Shown: in pieces, positions 43,058 to 54,240 of the stretch
How positions within the stretch are numbered: position 1 is the first letter of the stretch
How the letters are laid out: each line of letters opens with the position of its first letter
From: Bog-756 sp963710495
GTDB lineage: Bacteria > Actinomycetota > Acidimicrobiia > Acidimicrobiales > RAAP-2
Direction of reading: 5' to 3'
Assembly: GCA_963710495.1 (NCBI GenBank)
Contig: CAVQAI010000012.1
Span: 186,001 to 250,000, forward strand
DNA length: 64,000 bases
Position numbers and translations under genes: made by a program
Notes under the pieces: model-generated
The model's input: the letters and a program-made list of their open reading frames with translations, nothing else
Database searches by the model: none
What the model was told of the DNA's origin: nothing

Positions 43058-43470
43058 CGGGCCCTCCCGGTCGGGGCGGCGGCGGTGGGGGAGCGGCGGT
43101 CGCTCCGTCCCATCATCGCCCGCTCCAGTGCTCGGCCCATGGCCATCCCCAGTTCGTCGAAGTCGAGGGCCGCCGCCTCAGGCCCCGCCCGCACGACGTA
43201 CGCGCCCGGCGCCAGGTCGGAAGCCCGCTCGGCCACGAGGGCCCGCAGCCGCCGGCGCAGCCGGTTACGGGTCACCGCGGTTCCCACCCGGCGACCGATG
43301 ACATAGGCCATCTCTACACTTGACCAGGACTTTTCCTCCACGAACGTCACGGAGAGGGGTCCGCTCCGGCCGCGATTCGGGCTGTGCCGCAGGCGCTCAA
43401 AGGTCCGGCGATGACGGACCGGCCCGACCCCGCCACGGGCGGGACGCGACCCGGTCGGGCCCGCGCTCAC
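43054..43470 (-). CDS. rnpA: Ribonuclease P protein component
   Basis: Protein subunit of RNase P, which matures tRNA 5' ends. The 138-residue frame has the entry FERLRHSPNRGRSGPLSVTF and the RNR signature VGTAVTRNRLRRRLRAL. GTG 43470 overlaps the rpmH TGA (GTGA) and gives a short extra Gly/Arg leader before RHRRTFERLR; no closer start codon exists in frame. The C-terminal helix runs to GRALERAMMG with a short basic tail. Confidence 0.92.
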   Translation of the reverse strand: MSAGPTGSRPARGGVGPVRHRRTFERLRHSPNRGRSGPLSVTFVEEKSWSSVEMAYVIGRRVGTAVTRNRLRRRLRALVAERASDLAPGAYVVRAGPEAAALDFDELGMAMGRALERAMMGRSDRRSPTAAAPTGRAR

Positions 43471-43601
43471 ACCGACAGACGATGGCGACCCTTGGCCCGG
43501 CGCGACCGGATGATGGCTCGCCCGGCCTTGCTGGACATGCGCTTGCGAAAACCATGGGTCTTGGCCCGCTTGCGCACGTTCGGCTGATACGTGCGTTTCA
43601 T
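43467..43601 (-). CDS. rpmH: 50S ribosomal protein L34
   Basis: The 44-residue L34, MKRTYQPNVRKRAKTHGF...RSKAGR-type sequence ending KGRHRLSV. It is the first gene of the rpmH-rnpA-yidD-yidC-jag-rsmG series and is divergent from dnaA. The frame is open further upstream but L34 always begins MKRT(Y/F)QP. Confidence 0.97.
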   Translation of the reverse strand: MKRTYQPNVRKRAKTHGFRKRMSSKAGRAIIRSRRAKGRHRLSV

Positions 43602-43964
43602 CCATCCACTTCCTTCCTCGCCCTGAACCGGGAAACGGGGTCGCCACACAGGCAGGGGCCCGGTCACAGGGATCGGGGCATTCCCTCACATGGTAGGCGA
43701 CAACGCTCCCCGGGCTCTAGTCGGGGTCGGGAGGCGCGCCCGGGGGGCCCGGGTGTACCGTTCCCGACGCAGCAGATGGTCGAATCGGCACCGAGCCGGC
43801 TCTGCCCGGTGCCGACCATCAGCTCGAGTACGCCGTAGCACCCGAATCGCACTTGCGTCCCGGTTCCGAGGTCGGAACGGACGGTACGCCACAGAGATGG
43901 ATGATCGTCCACAGCTGTGGACATCCTTGTGGACCGATCGAGTTTTCCAGGGGCGGAGGCCCAC
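43602..43964. other. Divergent rpmH-dnaA spacer with DnaA boxes
   Basis: This 363-bp spacer holds the promoters of rpmH and dnaA. Near dnaA three DnaA-box-like 9-mers cluster: TCGTCCACA (43905-43913), TGTGGACAT (43916-43924, reverse) and TGTGGACCG (43928-43936, reverse). The first two form the palindromic CGTCCACAGCTGTGGAC. They end 29 bp before the dnaA start, so autoregulation of dnaA by DnaA is likely. No other feature is seen. Confidence 0.7.
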
Positions 43965-45359
43965 GTGAACGACACTGAAGGCCTGTGGATTCTATGTGCT
44001 GAAGCCTTGCGTGAGCAGGTCTCCGACGCGACCTGGCAGGCCTACTTGTCGGGGATCACCCCTCTCGCCGTCAAGGACGAGGAGATCGTCCTCGGGGTGC
44101 CGAACACCCTCATCCGGGACCGGGTCGAGTCGCGGTTCCTCGGCCTGATCCAGGACACCGTGACCGGGGCGGTCGGCCGGGACCTCGCCGTCCAGCTCGA
44201 GGTGGTCACGCCCGCCTACGATCCGGCCGAGGACAGCGCCTCGGTGATGAGGGACGAGTCCCAGTTGGCCCCGTTCCACGCCCCGCCGGCGGGCACCGCG
44301 CACCCCGTCCGGCAGGCCGACCGTCCCGGGTCCGCCATTCTCGATCCCCGCTACACCTTCGACACCTTCGTGATCGCCTCGTCCAACCGCTTCGCCCACG
44401 CCGCAGCCCAGTCGGTGGCGGAATCCCCCGCCCGTTCCTACAACCCACTGTTCATCTACGGAGACGCCGGCCTCGGCAAGACCCACCTCCTGCACGCCAT
44501 CGGAAACTATGTTCTCGAGAATTTCGGCGGCCGCCACGTGCGCTACGTGACGACGGAGACCTACATGAACGAGTTCGTCGACGCCATCCGCACCAATGCG
44601 ACCATCGCCTTCAAGCGGCGGTACCGCGAATGCGACGTGTTGCTCATCGACGACGTCCAGTTCATGGAACGCAAGGAATCCCTGCAGGAGGAGTTCTTCC
44701 ACACCTTCAACTCGCTGTACGGGGCGTCGAAGCAGATCGTCCTCACCTCGGACCGCCCACCCAAGTCGATCGAGACCCTGGAGGACCGCCTGCGCAGTCG
44801 TTTCATGTCCGGCCTGATCACCATCATCGAACCCCCCGACCTGGAAACCCGTCTGGCCATCCTGCGGGCCAAGGCCGAGCACGATCACATGGACGTTCCC
44901 GACGTGGTGCTCGACTTCATCGCCACCCACGTCAAGGACAACATCCGGGAGCTGGAAGGGGCCCTCATCCGGGTCACCGCCTTCGCCAGTCTCAACCGGC
45001 AACCGTTGAGCCTCGAGCTGGCTGAACAGGTCCTCTCCGACATCATCTCGGCCGACCAACCCCGACGCATCACGCCCCAGGTCATCCTCGATGCCACCTC
45101 ACAGGCATTCGGGTTCACCGTCGACGAGCTCTGCGGTCCGAACCGGCGCCGGCCACTGGTGACGGCACGACAGGTGAGCATGTATGTCTTTCGCGAGCTC
45201 ACCGATTTCAGCTACCCGGCCATCGGTCGCGAGTTCGGCGGGCGGGACCATTCCACGGTGATGCACGCCGTCGACAAGATCACCGCCATGATGAAAGAGC
45301 GGCCGCTGATCTACAACCAGGTGACCGACCTCATCGTCCGCATCAAGAGCGGGACCTGA
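43965..45359 (+). CDS. dnaA: Chromosomal replication initiator DnaA
   Basis: A 464-residue initiator AAA+ ATPase. Domain I at the N-terminus has LWILCAEALREQVSDATWQAYL. The short variable domain II ends near residue 120. Domain III has NRFAHAAAQSVAE, Walker A YGDAGLGKTHLLHAIG, Walker B VLLIDDVQFM and the arginine-finger region LRSRFMSGL. Domain IV has the DNA-binding signature REFGGRDHSTVMHAVDKI. GTG 43965 is chosen because GGAGG lies five bases upstream. Confidence 0.97.
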   Translation: MNDTEGLWILCAEALREQVSDATWQAYLSGITPLAVKDEEIVLGVPNTLIRDRVESRFLGLIQDTVTGAVGRDLAVQLEVVTPAYDPAEDSASVMRDESQLAPFHAPPAGTAHPVRQADRPGSAILDPRYTFDTFVIASSNRFAHAAAQSVAESPARSYNPLFIYGDAGLGKTHLLHAIGNYVLENFGGRHVRYVTTETYMNEFVDAIRTNATIAFKRRYRECDVLLIDDVQFMERKESLQEEFFHTFNSLYGASKQIVLTSDRPPKSIETLEDRLRSRFMSGLITIIEPPDLETRLAILRAKAEHDHMDVPDVVLDFIATHVKDNIRELEGALIRVTAFASLNRQPLSLELAEQVLSDIISADQPRRITPQVILDATSQAFGFTVDELCGPNRRRPLVTARQVSMYVFRELTDFSYPAIGREFGGRDHSTVMHAVDKITAMMKERPLIYNQVTDLIVRIKSGT

Positions 45360-45653
45360 TGGGTCGCGACCGGCTCCCCGATTCGGGCCTGACTGCTATC
45401 CGGAGGTTGTGCACCATCTGTGGATATCCTCCCTTTTCCCTGGGGCAATTCTGTGAACTCAGATGAACTTGTCCATAACCGATAACCCCCCGGTAGGGCA
45501 TCGGCCTTCTTCCCTGCGGAAACAGTGGACGAGCAGCCAACATCATGATGGCTCCTACGCTGCCAAAACATGAGCTAGTCCACAGTCCACAGGGCTTACT
45601 ACCACCACTATTTGAATTGAAAGATAACGAACAGAACAGGAAGGGAACGATCG
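45360..45653. other. oriC-like dnaA-dnaN spacer
   Basis: The 294-bp spacer contains at least five DnaA-box-like 9-mers: TTGTGCACC (45407), TGTGGATAT (45419, reverse), TTGTCCATA (45469), TAGTCCACA (45576) and CAGTCCACA (45583). It ends in the AT-rich stretch ACTATTTGAATTGAAAGATAACGAA before dnaN, a plausible unwinding element. In most actinobacteria oriC lies between dnaA and dnaN. The box number is low compared with streptomycetes. Confidence 0.75.
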
Positions 45654-46802
45654 GTGAAGTTTCGGTGTGAACGTGACTCGTTGGTGGAAGTCCTGACCAC
45701 GGCGGGGCGAGCGGTCAGCTCGCGAACATCGACATCCATGGCGCTCGGCGGCTTACGGCTCGAGATCGCCGGTAACCACTTGAGCGTGGTCGGGACCGAT
45801 CTCGACCTCACCGTGCACGTGTCGACCGAGGCCATCGGAATCACGGACGGCGTGTGCGTGGCCCCGGCCAAACTGCTGGCCGACATCGTGCGGTCCCTCG
45901 AGCCCGGAGCGGTGACCATCGAATCCGAAGCCGAAAAGGTGGAAATCGGGGCGGCGCGGTCGCGCTTCAGCCTGCGTACGTTCCCGGCTGACGACTTCCC
46001 GACGTTGCCCGAACCACCGACACCGGCGACGTCGCTACCCGTGGCCGAGTTGGGGAGCGCACTGCGCCAGGTGGTCCGGGCGGCCTCGAGCGATGACGCC
46101 CGCCCGCTGCTGACCGGCGTGCTCATCGCGCCCGAGGGAGGCGGGATACGACTGGTCGCCACCGACTCGTACCGACTGGCCATGCGTGACATCGACGGGA
46201 GCAACGCGCTCGCCGGTGCCAGCGAGATCCTGGTGCCGGCCCGGGCGTTGGCCGAACTCCAGCGGCTGTCGGCCCTGGGTGCGTCGGCTCGGGACGTGGG
46301 GTCGGGGGAAGCCGAGGGTGAGCAGGCCGGACCGGCGGTCGGGCTCTCCATCGGGGAGCACGATGTGACCTTCACTGCGGACAATGCCAAGGTGAGCACC
46401 CGGTTGCTGGATGGGACCTACCCCGATTACCGCCAGTTGATCCCGGCCGAGTATCCGAACCGGCTCCACGTGGGCAAGGACTCGTTGTTGGACGCCCTCC
46501 GGCGGGTCCGCCTCCTGGTGCGGGACAACACGACTCCGGTGCGCCTGTCCATGCGCCCCGGCGGAGTGGATCTCACCGTGGTGTCCCAGGAGGTCGGCGA
46601 CGCCAGCGAGACGGTCGACGCCGACTTCGACGGGGCGGAGCTGACCATCGCCTTCAACCCGACGTACCTGATCGACGGCGTGGAAGCGGTCGCCGGGGAC
46701 GAAGTGCTGGTGGAGACGGTGGACGCCACCAAGCCGGCGACGGTCCGCTCGGCGGAGGAGACCAACTTCCGTTACCTGTTGATGCCGGTGCGGGTCTCGT
46801 AA
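45654..46802 (+). CDS. dnaN: DNA polymerase III sliding clamp, beta subunit
   Basis: A 382-residue beta clamp with three homologous domains: residues 1-120, 130-255 and 256-382. Seen landmarks include MKFRCERDSLVEVLTTAGRAVSSR, the domain-2 segment LLTGVLIAPEGGGIRLVATDSYRLAMRD and the C-terminal RYLLMPVRVS, which closes the clamp and forms the partner pocket. An insert of Ala/Gly/Glu residues (ASARDVGSGEAEGEQAGPAVG) lengthens domain 2. GTG 45654 has GGAAGGGA upstream. Confidence 0.96.
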   Translation: MKFRCERDSLVEVLTTAGRAVSSRTSTSMALGGLRLEIAGNHLSVVGTDLDLTVHVSTEAIGITDGVCVAPAKLLADIVRSLEPGAVTIESEAEKVEIGAARSRFSLRTFPADDFPTLPEPPTPATSLPVAELGSALRQVVRAASSDDARPLLTGVLIAPEGGGIRLVATDSYRLAMRDIDGSNALAGASEILVPARALAELQRLSALGASARDVGSGEAEGEQAGPAVGLSIGEHDVTFTADNAKVSTRLLDGTYPDYRQLIPAEYPNRLHVGKDSLLDALRRVRLLVRDNTTPVRLSMRPGGVDLTVVSQEVGDASETVDADFDGAELTIAFNPTYLIDGVEAVAGDEVLVETVDATKPATVRSAEETNFRYLLMPVRVS

Positions 46803-46821
46803 CCTCCGTCGTGGCCTCACC

Positions 46822-47934
46822 GTGAATCTCGTCTCGCTGGTCATCACGGATTTTCGCAACATCGAGCAGGCGACGTTCGAGCCGGACCCGACCGGCATCA
46901 CCGTGATCACCGGGCTCAACGGCGCCGGCAAGACCAGCGTCCTCGAGGCGGTCAGCTACCTGTCGACGTTGCAATCCTTCCGCAGCTCGCCGAGGGAGGC
47001 CATGGTGCGCCGGGGCGCAGAGCGCGCCATCCTTCGGGCCGAGACCCTGGTGGGCGGGCGAACCCTGACGATCGAGGCCGAGCTCTCCCGATCGGGACCG
47101 TCACGGGCCTTCGTGAACCGCCAGCACGTGCACCGGCGAGGGGATCTGCACGAGGCCCTCCGCACGACGGTGTTCACCCCGGAGGCCATCCAGGTGGTCC
47201 GGGGGGCGCCCGCCGACCGTCGCCGGTTCCTCGATGAGACCCTGGCGGTCATCGATCCAAAGGAAGCGCGGCACAGCGAAGAAGTCGAGCGCATCCTTCG
47301 ACAGCGGGCCGCGCTGCTGCGTAGCAGCCGAGGCCACCGGGTCACACCCGAGGTGGCCACCACCCTCGACGTGTGGGATGCGCGCCTCGACGCGGCCGGC
47401 ACCGCCCTGGCCGACGCCCGGGCCGCTCTGGCCGTAGAGCTGGTGCCACTGACCGAAGCGCACTACAGCCGGCTGGCCGGCCGGCCCACGCCGGTGGCAC
47501 TCGAGTACCAGCGGTCCTGGTCGGGCCCGTTGCTCGACGCCTTGGCCGAGGTGCGCCCCCGGGACATCGAGCGGGGGGCCTCGTCGGTCGGCCCCCACCG
47601 CGACGAGCTGGCCCTCGCCATCGACGACCTGCCGGGCCGGAGCCACGCCTCCCAAGGCGAGCAACGCACGTTGGCCCTGGCTCTCGAGCTCGCCTCCCAC
47701 CAACTGGCCACCGAATGCCTGGGCACCCCGCCGGTGCTCCTGCTCGACGACGTCTTCTCGGAGCTGGACCCCCAGCGGGCGGCGGCCTTGGTCGACGGCG
47801 TACCCCCGGGACAGGCCCTGGTCACGACGGCCTTCGGGGCTCCGAGCGGCGTCCCCGCGGACAAGATCTACACCATGGCGGCCGGCGCCCACGTGACGAC
47901 CGCGCCGGGCCCGGACCCAGAACCGGGCCCGTGA
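46822..47934 (+). CDS. recF: DNA replication and repair protein RecF
   Basis: A 370-residue SMC-like ATPase that loads RecA at gaps. It starts LVSLVITDFRNIEQATF and has Walker A TGLNGAGKTSVLEAV, signature HASQGEQRTLALALELA and Walker B PVLLLDDVFSELD. The start is GTG 46822, 19 bases after dnaN. The stop overlaps the DUF721 gene by four bases (GTGA). Confidence 0.95.
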   Translation: MNLVSLVITDFRNIEQATFEPDPTGITVITGLNGAGKTSVLEAVSYLSTLQSFRSSPREAMVRRGAERAILRAETLVGGRTLTIEAELSRSGPSRAFVNRQHVHRRGDLHEALRTTVFTPEAIQVVRGAPADRRRFLDETLAVIDPKEARHSEEVERILRQRAALLRSSRGHRVTPEVATTLDVWDARLDAAGTALADARAALAVELVPLTEAHYSRLAGRPTPVALEYQRSWSGPLLDALAEVRPRDIERGASSVGPHRDELALAIDDLPGRSHASQGEQRTLALALELASHQLATECLGTPPVLLLDDVFSELDPQRAAALVDGVPPGQALVTTAFGAPSGVPADKIYTMAAGAHVTTAPGPDPEPGP

Positions 47935-48245
47935 CGGCCGCACGGGAGCGGGATCCCGGCCCCCGGCCCCTGGGCGCCTCGTTGGACGAGGTCTCGAAGA
48001 AGCTGGGCGTCGACGACGCGCACGGCCTGGGACGCCTGTTCGCCCACTGGGCGGAGATCGTCGGGCCGTCCCTGGCCGAGCACGTGCAGCCCCTGCGCGT
48101 CGACCGCGAACGTCTGGTGGTGACCGTCGACCACCCGGCGTGGGCCACCCAGGTCCGTCATCTGGGGGCCGAATTGCTCGACCGGGTGACCGAGGAAGCC
48201 GGCATTCCACGCCCACCGACGCTCGAGGTGCGCATCCGTCGCTAG
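47931..48245 (+). CDS. dciA: DUF721/DciA-family protein
   Basis: A 104-residue protein of the DUF721 (DciA) family; DciA is the widespread loader of the replicative helicase DnaB where DnaC/DnaI is missing. The KH-like core is seen in FAHWAEIVGPSLAEHVQPLRVDRERLVVTVDHPAWATQVRHL. It is coupled to recF by a GTGA overlap and followed by gyrB, the usual actinobacterial place (Rv0004-type). The function in this organism is inferred from the family. Confidence 0.88.
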   Translation: MTAARERDPGPRPLGASLDEVSKKLGVDDAHGLGRLFAHWAEIVGPSLAEHVQPLRVDRERLVVTVDHPAWATQVRHLGAELLDRVTEEAGIPRPPTLEVRIRR

Positions 48246-48434
48246 CCGTCGCCGATCGCACGGACAGGCTCGAATTCAGGGCCGACAATGGATCTCATCG
48301 GGGCCCCGGCGAGGTAGACTGGGCTCCTTGGAATCGGTGCCATTGCCGCCGTCCACGGAGCTTTCTGCCGCTCCGCCGGCTGTCGAAGGGCACGGATTCT
48401 CGTGCAGACAATCGTTGTTGGGAAGGGCGCGCCT

Positions 48435-50381
48435 GTGGCGCTGAAAACTGAGGTCGAGCCGGCCGGAAACACCACCTACGACGCCGCGGACATCACCGTC
48501 CTCGAGGGTCTGGACCCGGTCCGCAAGCGTCCAGGGATGTACATCGGCTCCACCGGCCCGACCGGTCTGCACCACCTGGTCTGGGAGGTGGTCGACAACG
48601 CGGTGGACGAGGCCATGGCCGGCTACTGCACCCAGATCGACGTCACGGTGCTGGCCGACGGGGGCATCAAGGTGGCCGACAACGGTCGCGGCATCCCGAC
48701 GGGGCCGATGCCCAAGTACAAGGGCCGTTCTGCCGCCGAGGTGGTGCTGACCACGCTGCACGCCGGGGGCAAGTTCGGGGAGGGGGGCGGCTACAAGGTC
48801 TCCGGCGGATTGCACGGGGTGGGTGTGTCGGTGGTCAACGCCCTCTCCAAGCACCTGCTGCTCGAGATCGACCGCGACGGAGACCGCCACACGATGGAAT
48901 TCGTCAACGGCGGCAAGCCCAAGGGCAAGCTGGCGGTCACGGGGCGTGCCCCGCGGGGCCGGAGCGGCACGATCGTGACCTTCTGGCCCGACCCCGCCGT
49001 CTTCGAGGAGGTGGAGTTCCGGGCTCAGACCATCGTCGAGCGCCTGCAGGTGATGGCCTTCCTCAACAAGGGTCTCGAGATCCGCTTCGCCGACGAACGG
49101 CCCGAAGCCAAGACTCCGCAGGTCTTCAAGTACAAGGACGGCATCGTCGACTACGTGCGCCACCTCAACGCGTCGAAGGAGGCCCTGTTCCGCAAAGTGG
49201 CATCCTTCGAGCAACGCGAGGAGTCGATGGAGGTCGAGCTGGCCCTCCAGTGGAACACCGGCTTCTACGAGAGCATCCATTCGTTCGCCAACGGCATCTC
49301 GACCATCGACGGCGGCATGCACGAGGAGGGCTTCAAGAAGGCCCTGACCAACGTGGCCAACAAGTACGCGCGGGCCAAGGGCACCCTGAAGGAGAAGGAC
49401 GACAACCTCCTCGGCGAGGACATCCGCGAGGGCCTGACCGCCATCATCTCGGTGCGGTTGCAGGAGCCCCAGTTCGAGGGTCAGACCAAGGCCAAGCTGG
49501 GCAACGTCCCCGTCCGCTCCCTGGTCGAGCGGGCCACCAACGAGAAGCTGACCGATTGGTTCGAGGAGAACCCGCGTGAGGCCAGCCAGATGGTCCAGAA
49601 GGGCCTGCTGGCGGCCCGGGCCCGGGTTGCAGCCCGCTCCGCCCGCGACCTCACCCGCCGCAAGTCGGCCCTGGACGGGGCCGGGCTCCCGGGCAAGCTG
49701 GTCGACTGCTCGTCTCGTGACCCGCGCGAGAGCGAGCTGTTCATCGTCGAGGGGAACTCGGCCGGCGGATCGGCCAAGGACGCCCGCAACCCGCGCACCC
49801 AGGCCATCCTCCCCATCCGGGGGAAGATCCTCAACGTCGAGCGCGCCCGCATCGACAAGATGCTCAAGAACGCCGAGATCCAGGCGCTCATCTCGGCCAT
49901 CGGCGCCGGGCTGGCCGAGGACTTCGAGGTGGCCAAGATCCGCTACCACAAGATCATCATCCTGGCCGATGCCGATGTGGACGGGTCCCACATCCGCACC
50001 CTGTTGCTCACCTTCTTCTTCCGGCAGATGAAGCCGTTGGTCGAGGGCGGGTTCGTCTACGTGGCTCAACCGCCGCTCTATTCGACGCTCGTGGGCAAGG
50101 AGAAGATCTACCTGAAGGACGACCAGGCCAAAGAAGCGTTTCTGGTCGAGCATCCGAACCACACCAAGGATTTCCAGCGGCTCAAGGGTCTCGGCGAGAT
50201 GGACTTCCAGGAGCTGCGGGACACCACCATGGACCCGGCCCAGCGGTCGTTGCTCCAGATCGCCGTGGAGCAGGCGGTGGTGGCTGACGAGGTCTGTTCG
50301 GTGCTGATGGGCGAGGACGTCGACCTCCGGCGCCATTTCATCCAGACGAATGCCAAGGATGTCCGGTTCCTCGACTTCTAG
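48435..50381 (+). CDS. gyrB: DNA gyrase subunit B
   Basis: The ATPase subunit of gyrase, about 648 residues. GHKL motifs VVDNAVDEAMAG, VADNGRGIPTG and KVSGGLHGVGVSVVNALS are followed by the transducer Lys region (QTKAKLGN) and the TOPRIM domain with EGNSAGGSAKDARNPRTQAILPIRGKILNVE and DADVDGSHIRTLLLTFFFR. GTG 48435 has GGAAGGG seven bases upstream; GTG 48402 would add 11 residues. A 189-bp spacer separates it from dciA. Confidence 0.96.
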   Translation: MALKTEVEPAGNTTYDAADITVLEGLDPVRKRPGMYIGSTGPTGLHHLVWEVVDNAVDEAMAGYCTQIDVTVLADGGIKVADNGRGIPTGPMPKYKGRSAAEVVLTTLHAGGKFGEGGGYKVSGGLHGVGVSVVNALSKHLLLEIDRDGDRHTMEFVNGGKPKGKLAVTGRAPRGRSGTIVTFWPDPAVFEEVEFRAQTIVERLQVMAFLNKGLEIRFADERPEAKTPQVFKYKDGIVDYVRHLNASKEALFRKVASFEQREESMEVELALQWNTGFYESIHSFANGISTIDGGMHEEGFKKALTNVANKYARAKGTLKEKDDNLLGEDIREGLTAIISVRLQEPQFEGQTKAKLGNVPVRSLVERATNEKLTDWFEENPREASQMVQKGLLAARARVAARSARDLTRRKSALDGAGLPGKLVDCSSRDPRESELFIVEGNSAGGSAKDARNPRTQAILPIRGKILNVERARIDKMLKNAEIQALISAIGAGLAEDFEVAKIRYHKIIILADADVDGSHIRTLLLTFFFRQMKPLVEGGFVYVAQPPLYSTLVGKEKIYLKDDQAKEAFLVEHPNHTKDFQRLKGLGEMDFQELRDTTMDPAQRSLLQIAVEQAVVADEVCSVLMGEDVDLRRHFIQTNAKDVRFLDF

Positions 50382-50479
50382 CGAGGGATCGACTGGTGAG
50401 CCTTCACCCGGCCCCGGGCGGAGCCCGTCGGCTCGGTCGGTGGCGAGCGCCAATGAAGTGCGATTGACAAGGACGATGG

Positions 50480-52951
<2,472 letters not shown>

Positions 52952-52991
52952 GACCGGGTCGGGAGCGGCCGGGTCGGACCAACCGGCGGCG

Positions 52992-54179
52992 TCAGACGGT
53001 GGAATCGGGTGCGTCGGTGGTCTTGAGCAGTTGCACGGTCGGTTTGGCGGGCACGGTCTCGCTCAGGAACCACCGGAAGGCGATCGTGCCCCGCCCGTTG
53101 CCGGCGGTGGTGATGGCGTTGGGATGGGCGAGCTGTTGGCGGGCGACGACGATGGTGACGGTGCCGTCGGTGTTCGGGCGCGCCGCCCGACCGTTGATCG
53201 AGGTACGCCCGTCGGCGAGCACCTCCGTGGCCATGAAGGCGTTCCAGGTCACCGCGTTCCAGAAGCGGCAAGGCGGCGGGCGGTGCGTGATGACGAGGGC
53301 CTCGTCCGGCCCGAGGACGAAGCTGGCGAAGGCGTAGCAGGCATCCCCCGCCGACCAGCCGTAGTTGGCCTCCTGGACCTGGTAGGGCGCGGCGAACTCG
53401 TTGGCCGTCGTCGGTGCGTTGTGCCCGAGGCTTTCGGGGGTGTTACGCGGGGCGATCGGCAGGGGAATGATGGCGAACAGGGTGCGGATCCAGGCCAGCG
53501 CGGTGCGCAGGCCGGCCGCGGTCCCGGCATCGTCCCGTTCGGGGGGCCCGGGCGGGTCCAGCGCCTCGATCTCCCAGACCACCCGGGCCCCGGTGCGGGG
53601 ATCCCCCTGGTAGTCCCGGGTGAAGGCGATCGCCGCGTCGGGGCTGAGCTCGATGAAGGGCCCCTGGCCGACAGCGGGCGCGGTCGGCCCGATGAGGAAC
53701 GAGAACCGCCCGTCGACGTCGAGCTCGAGGTCCGTGTCGTTCACGATCCCGACGATCCGGTTCGACCACTCGCCGGGCGACGGCTCGTTGTAGACGGTGA
53801 GCGAGAAGTAGTCACTGTCGCCCCGCCAACCGGTGATCCGGTAGGTCCGGGCCGGATCGATCGGAGTGAACGAGTACCACGCATCGGTGTTGTCGCCCCC
53901 CCAGGCCCGGTCGCGCCGGTAGGGGGTGTTGACGTCGAGGAAGATCGGCCGGGCGGGATCGGCGAAGACATAGGTGTCCAAGGCGACGCCCAGCGCGGTA
54001 AGAAGGCTGCGATAGCCCTCCAGCACCTCCCGGGGGTCCCGGACGGCCCTCGGGCCTTCCAGAAAGGAGCGGTCGATCTCCCGCAATCCATCGAGGAGCT
54101 CGCCGAATGCCGCGGTGGTGTCCCCACCAGGACGACCTGGGTCCGCTGGTGCGGACGGTGTCGGCGAGGAGTCGGGCAC
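52992..54179 (-). CDS. DUF1254/DUF1214 domain protein
   Basis: A 395-residue protein with a central block FLDVNTPYRRDRAWGGDNTDAWYSFTPIDPARTYRITG and a C-terminal DUF1214-type block WNAVTWNAFMATEVLADGRTSINGR...TVTIVVARQQLAHPNAITTAGNGRGTIAFRWF. No signal peptide is evident. The family is common in actinobacteria and proteobacteria and has no settled function. GTG 54179 is taken as start; the frame extends to 54287 into the divergent sulfotransferase. It converges with gyrA. Confidence 0.8.
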   Translation of the reverse strand: MPDSSPTPSAPADPGRPGGDTTAAFGELLDGLREIDRSFLEGPRAVRDPREVLEGYRSLLTALGVALDTYVFADPARPIFLDVNTPYRRDRAWGGDNTDAWYSFTPIDPARTYRITGWRGDSDYFSLTVYNEPSPGEWSNRIVGIVNDTDLELDVDGRFSFLIGPTAPAVGQGPFIELSPDAAIAFTRDYQGDPRTGARVVWEIEALDPPGPPERDDAGTAAGLRTALAWIRTLFAIIPLPIAPRNTPESLGHNAPTTANEFAAPYQVQEANYGWSAGDACYAFASFVLGPDEALVITHRPPPCRFWNAVTWNAFMATEVLADGRTSINGRAARPNTDGTVTIVVARQQLAHPNAITTAGNGRGTIAFRWFLSETVPAKPTVQLLKTTDAPDSTV

Positions 54180-54240
54180 CGCTCCGCACGGTATCAGTAG
54201 GGTGGGCCGGCCCTTCCCGAGGCCAGGAGATGGAGCGCCG

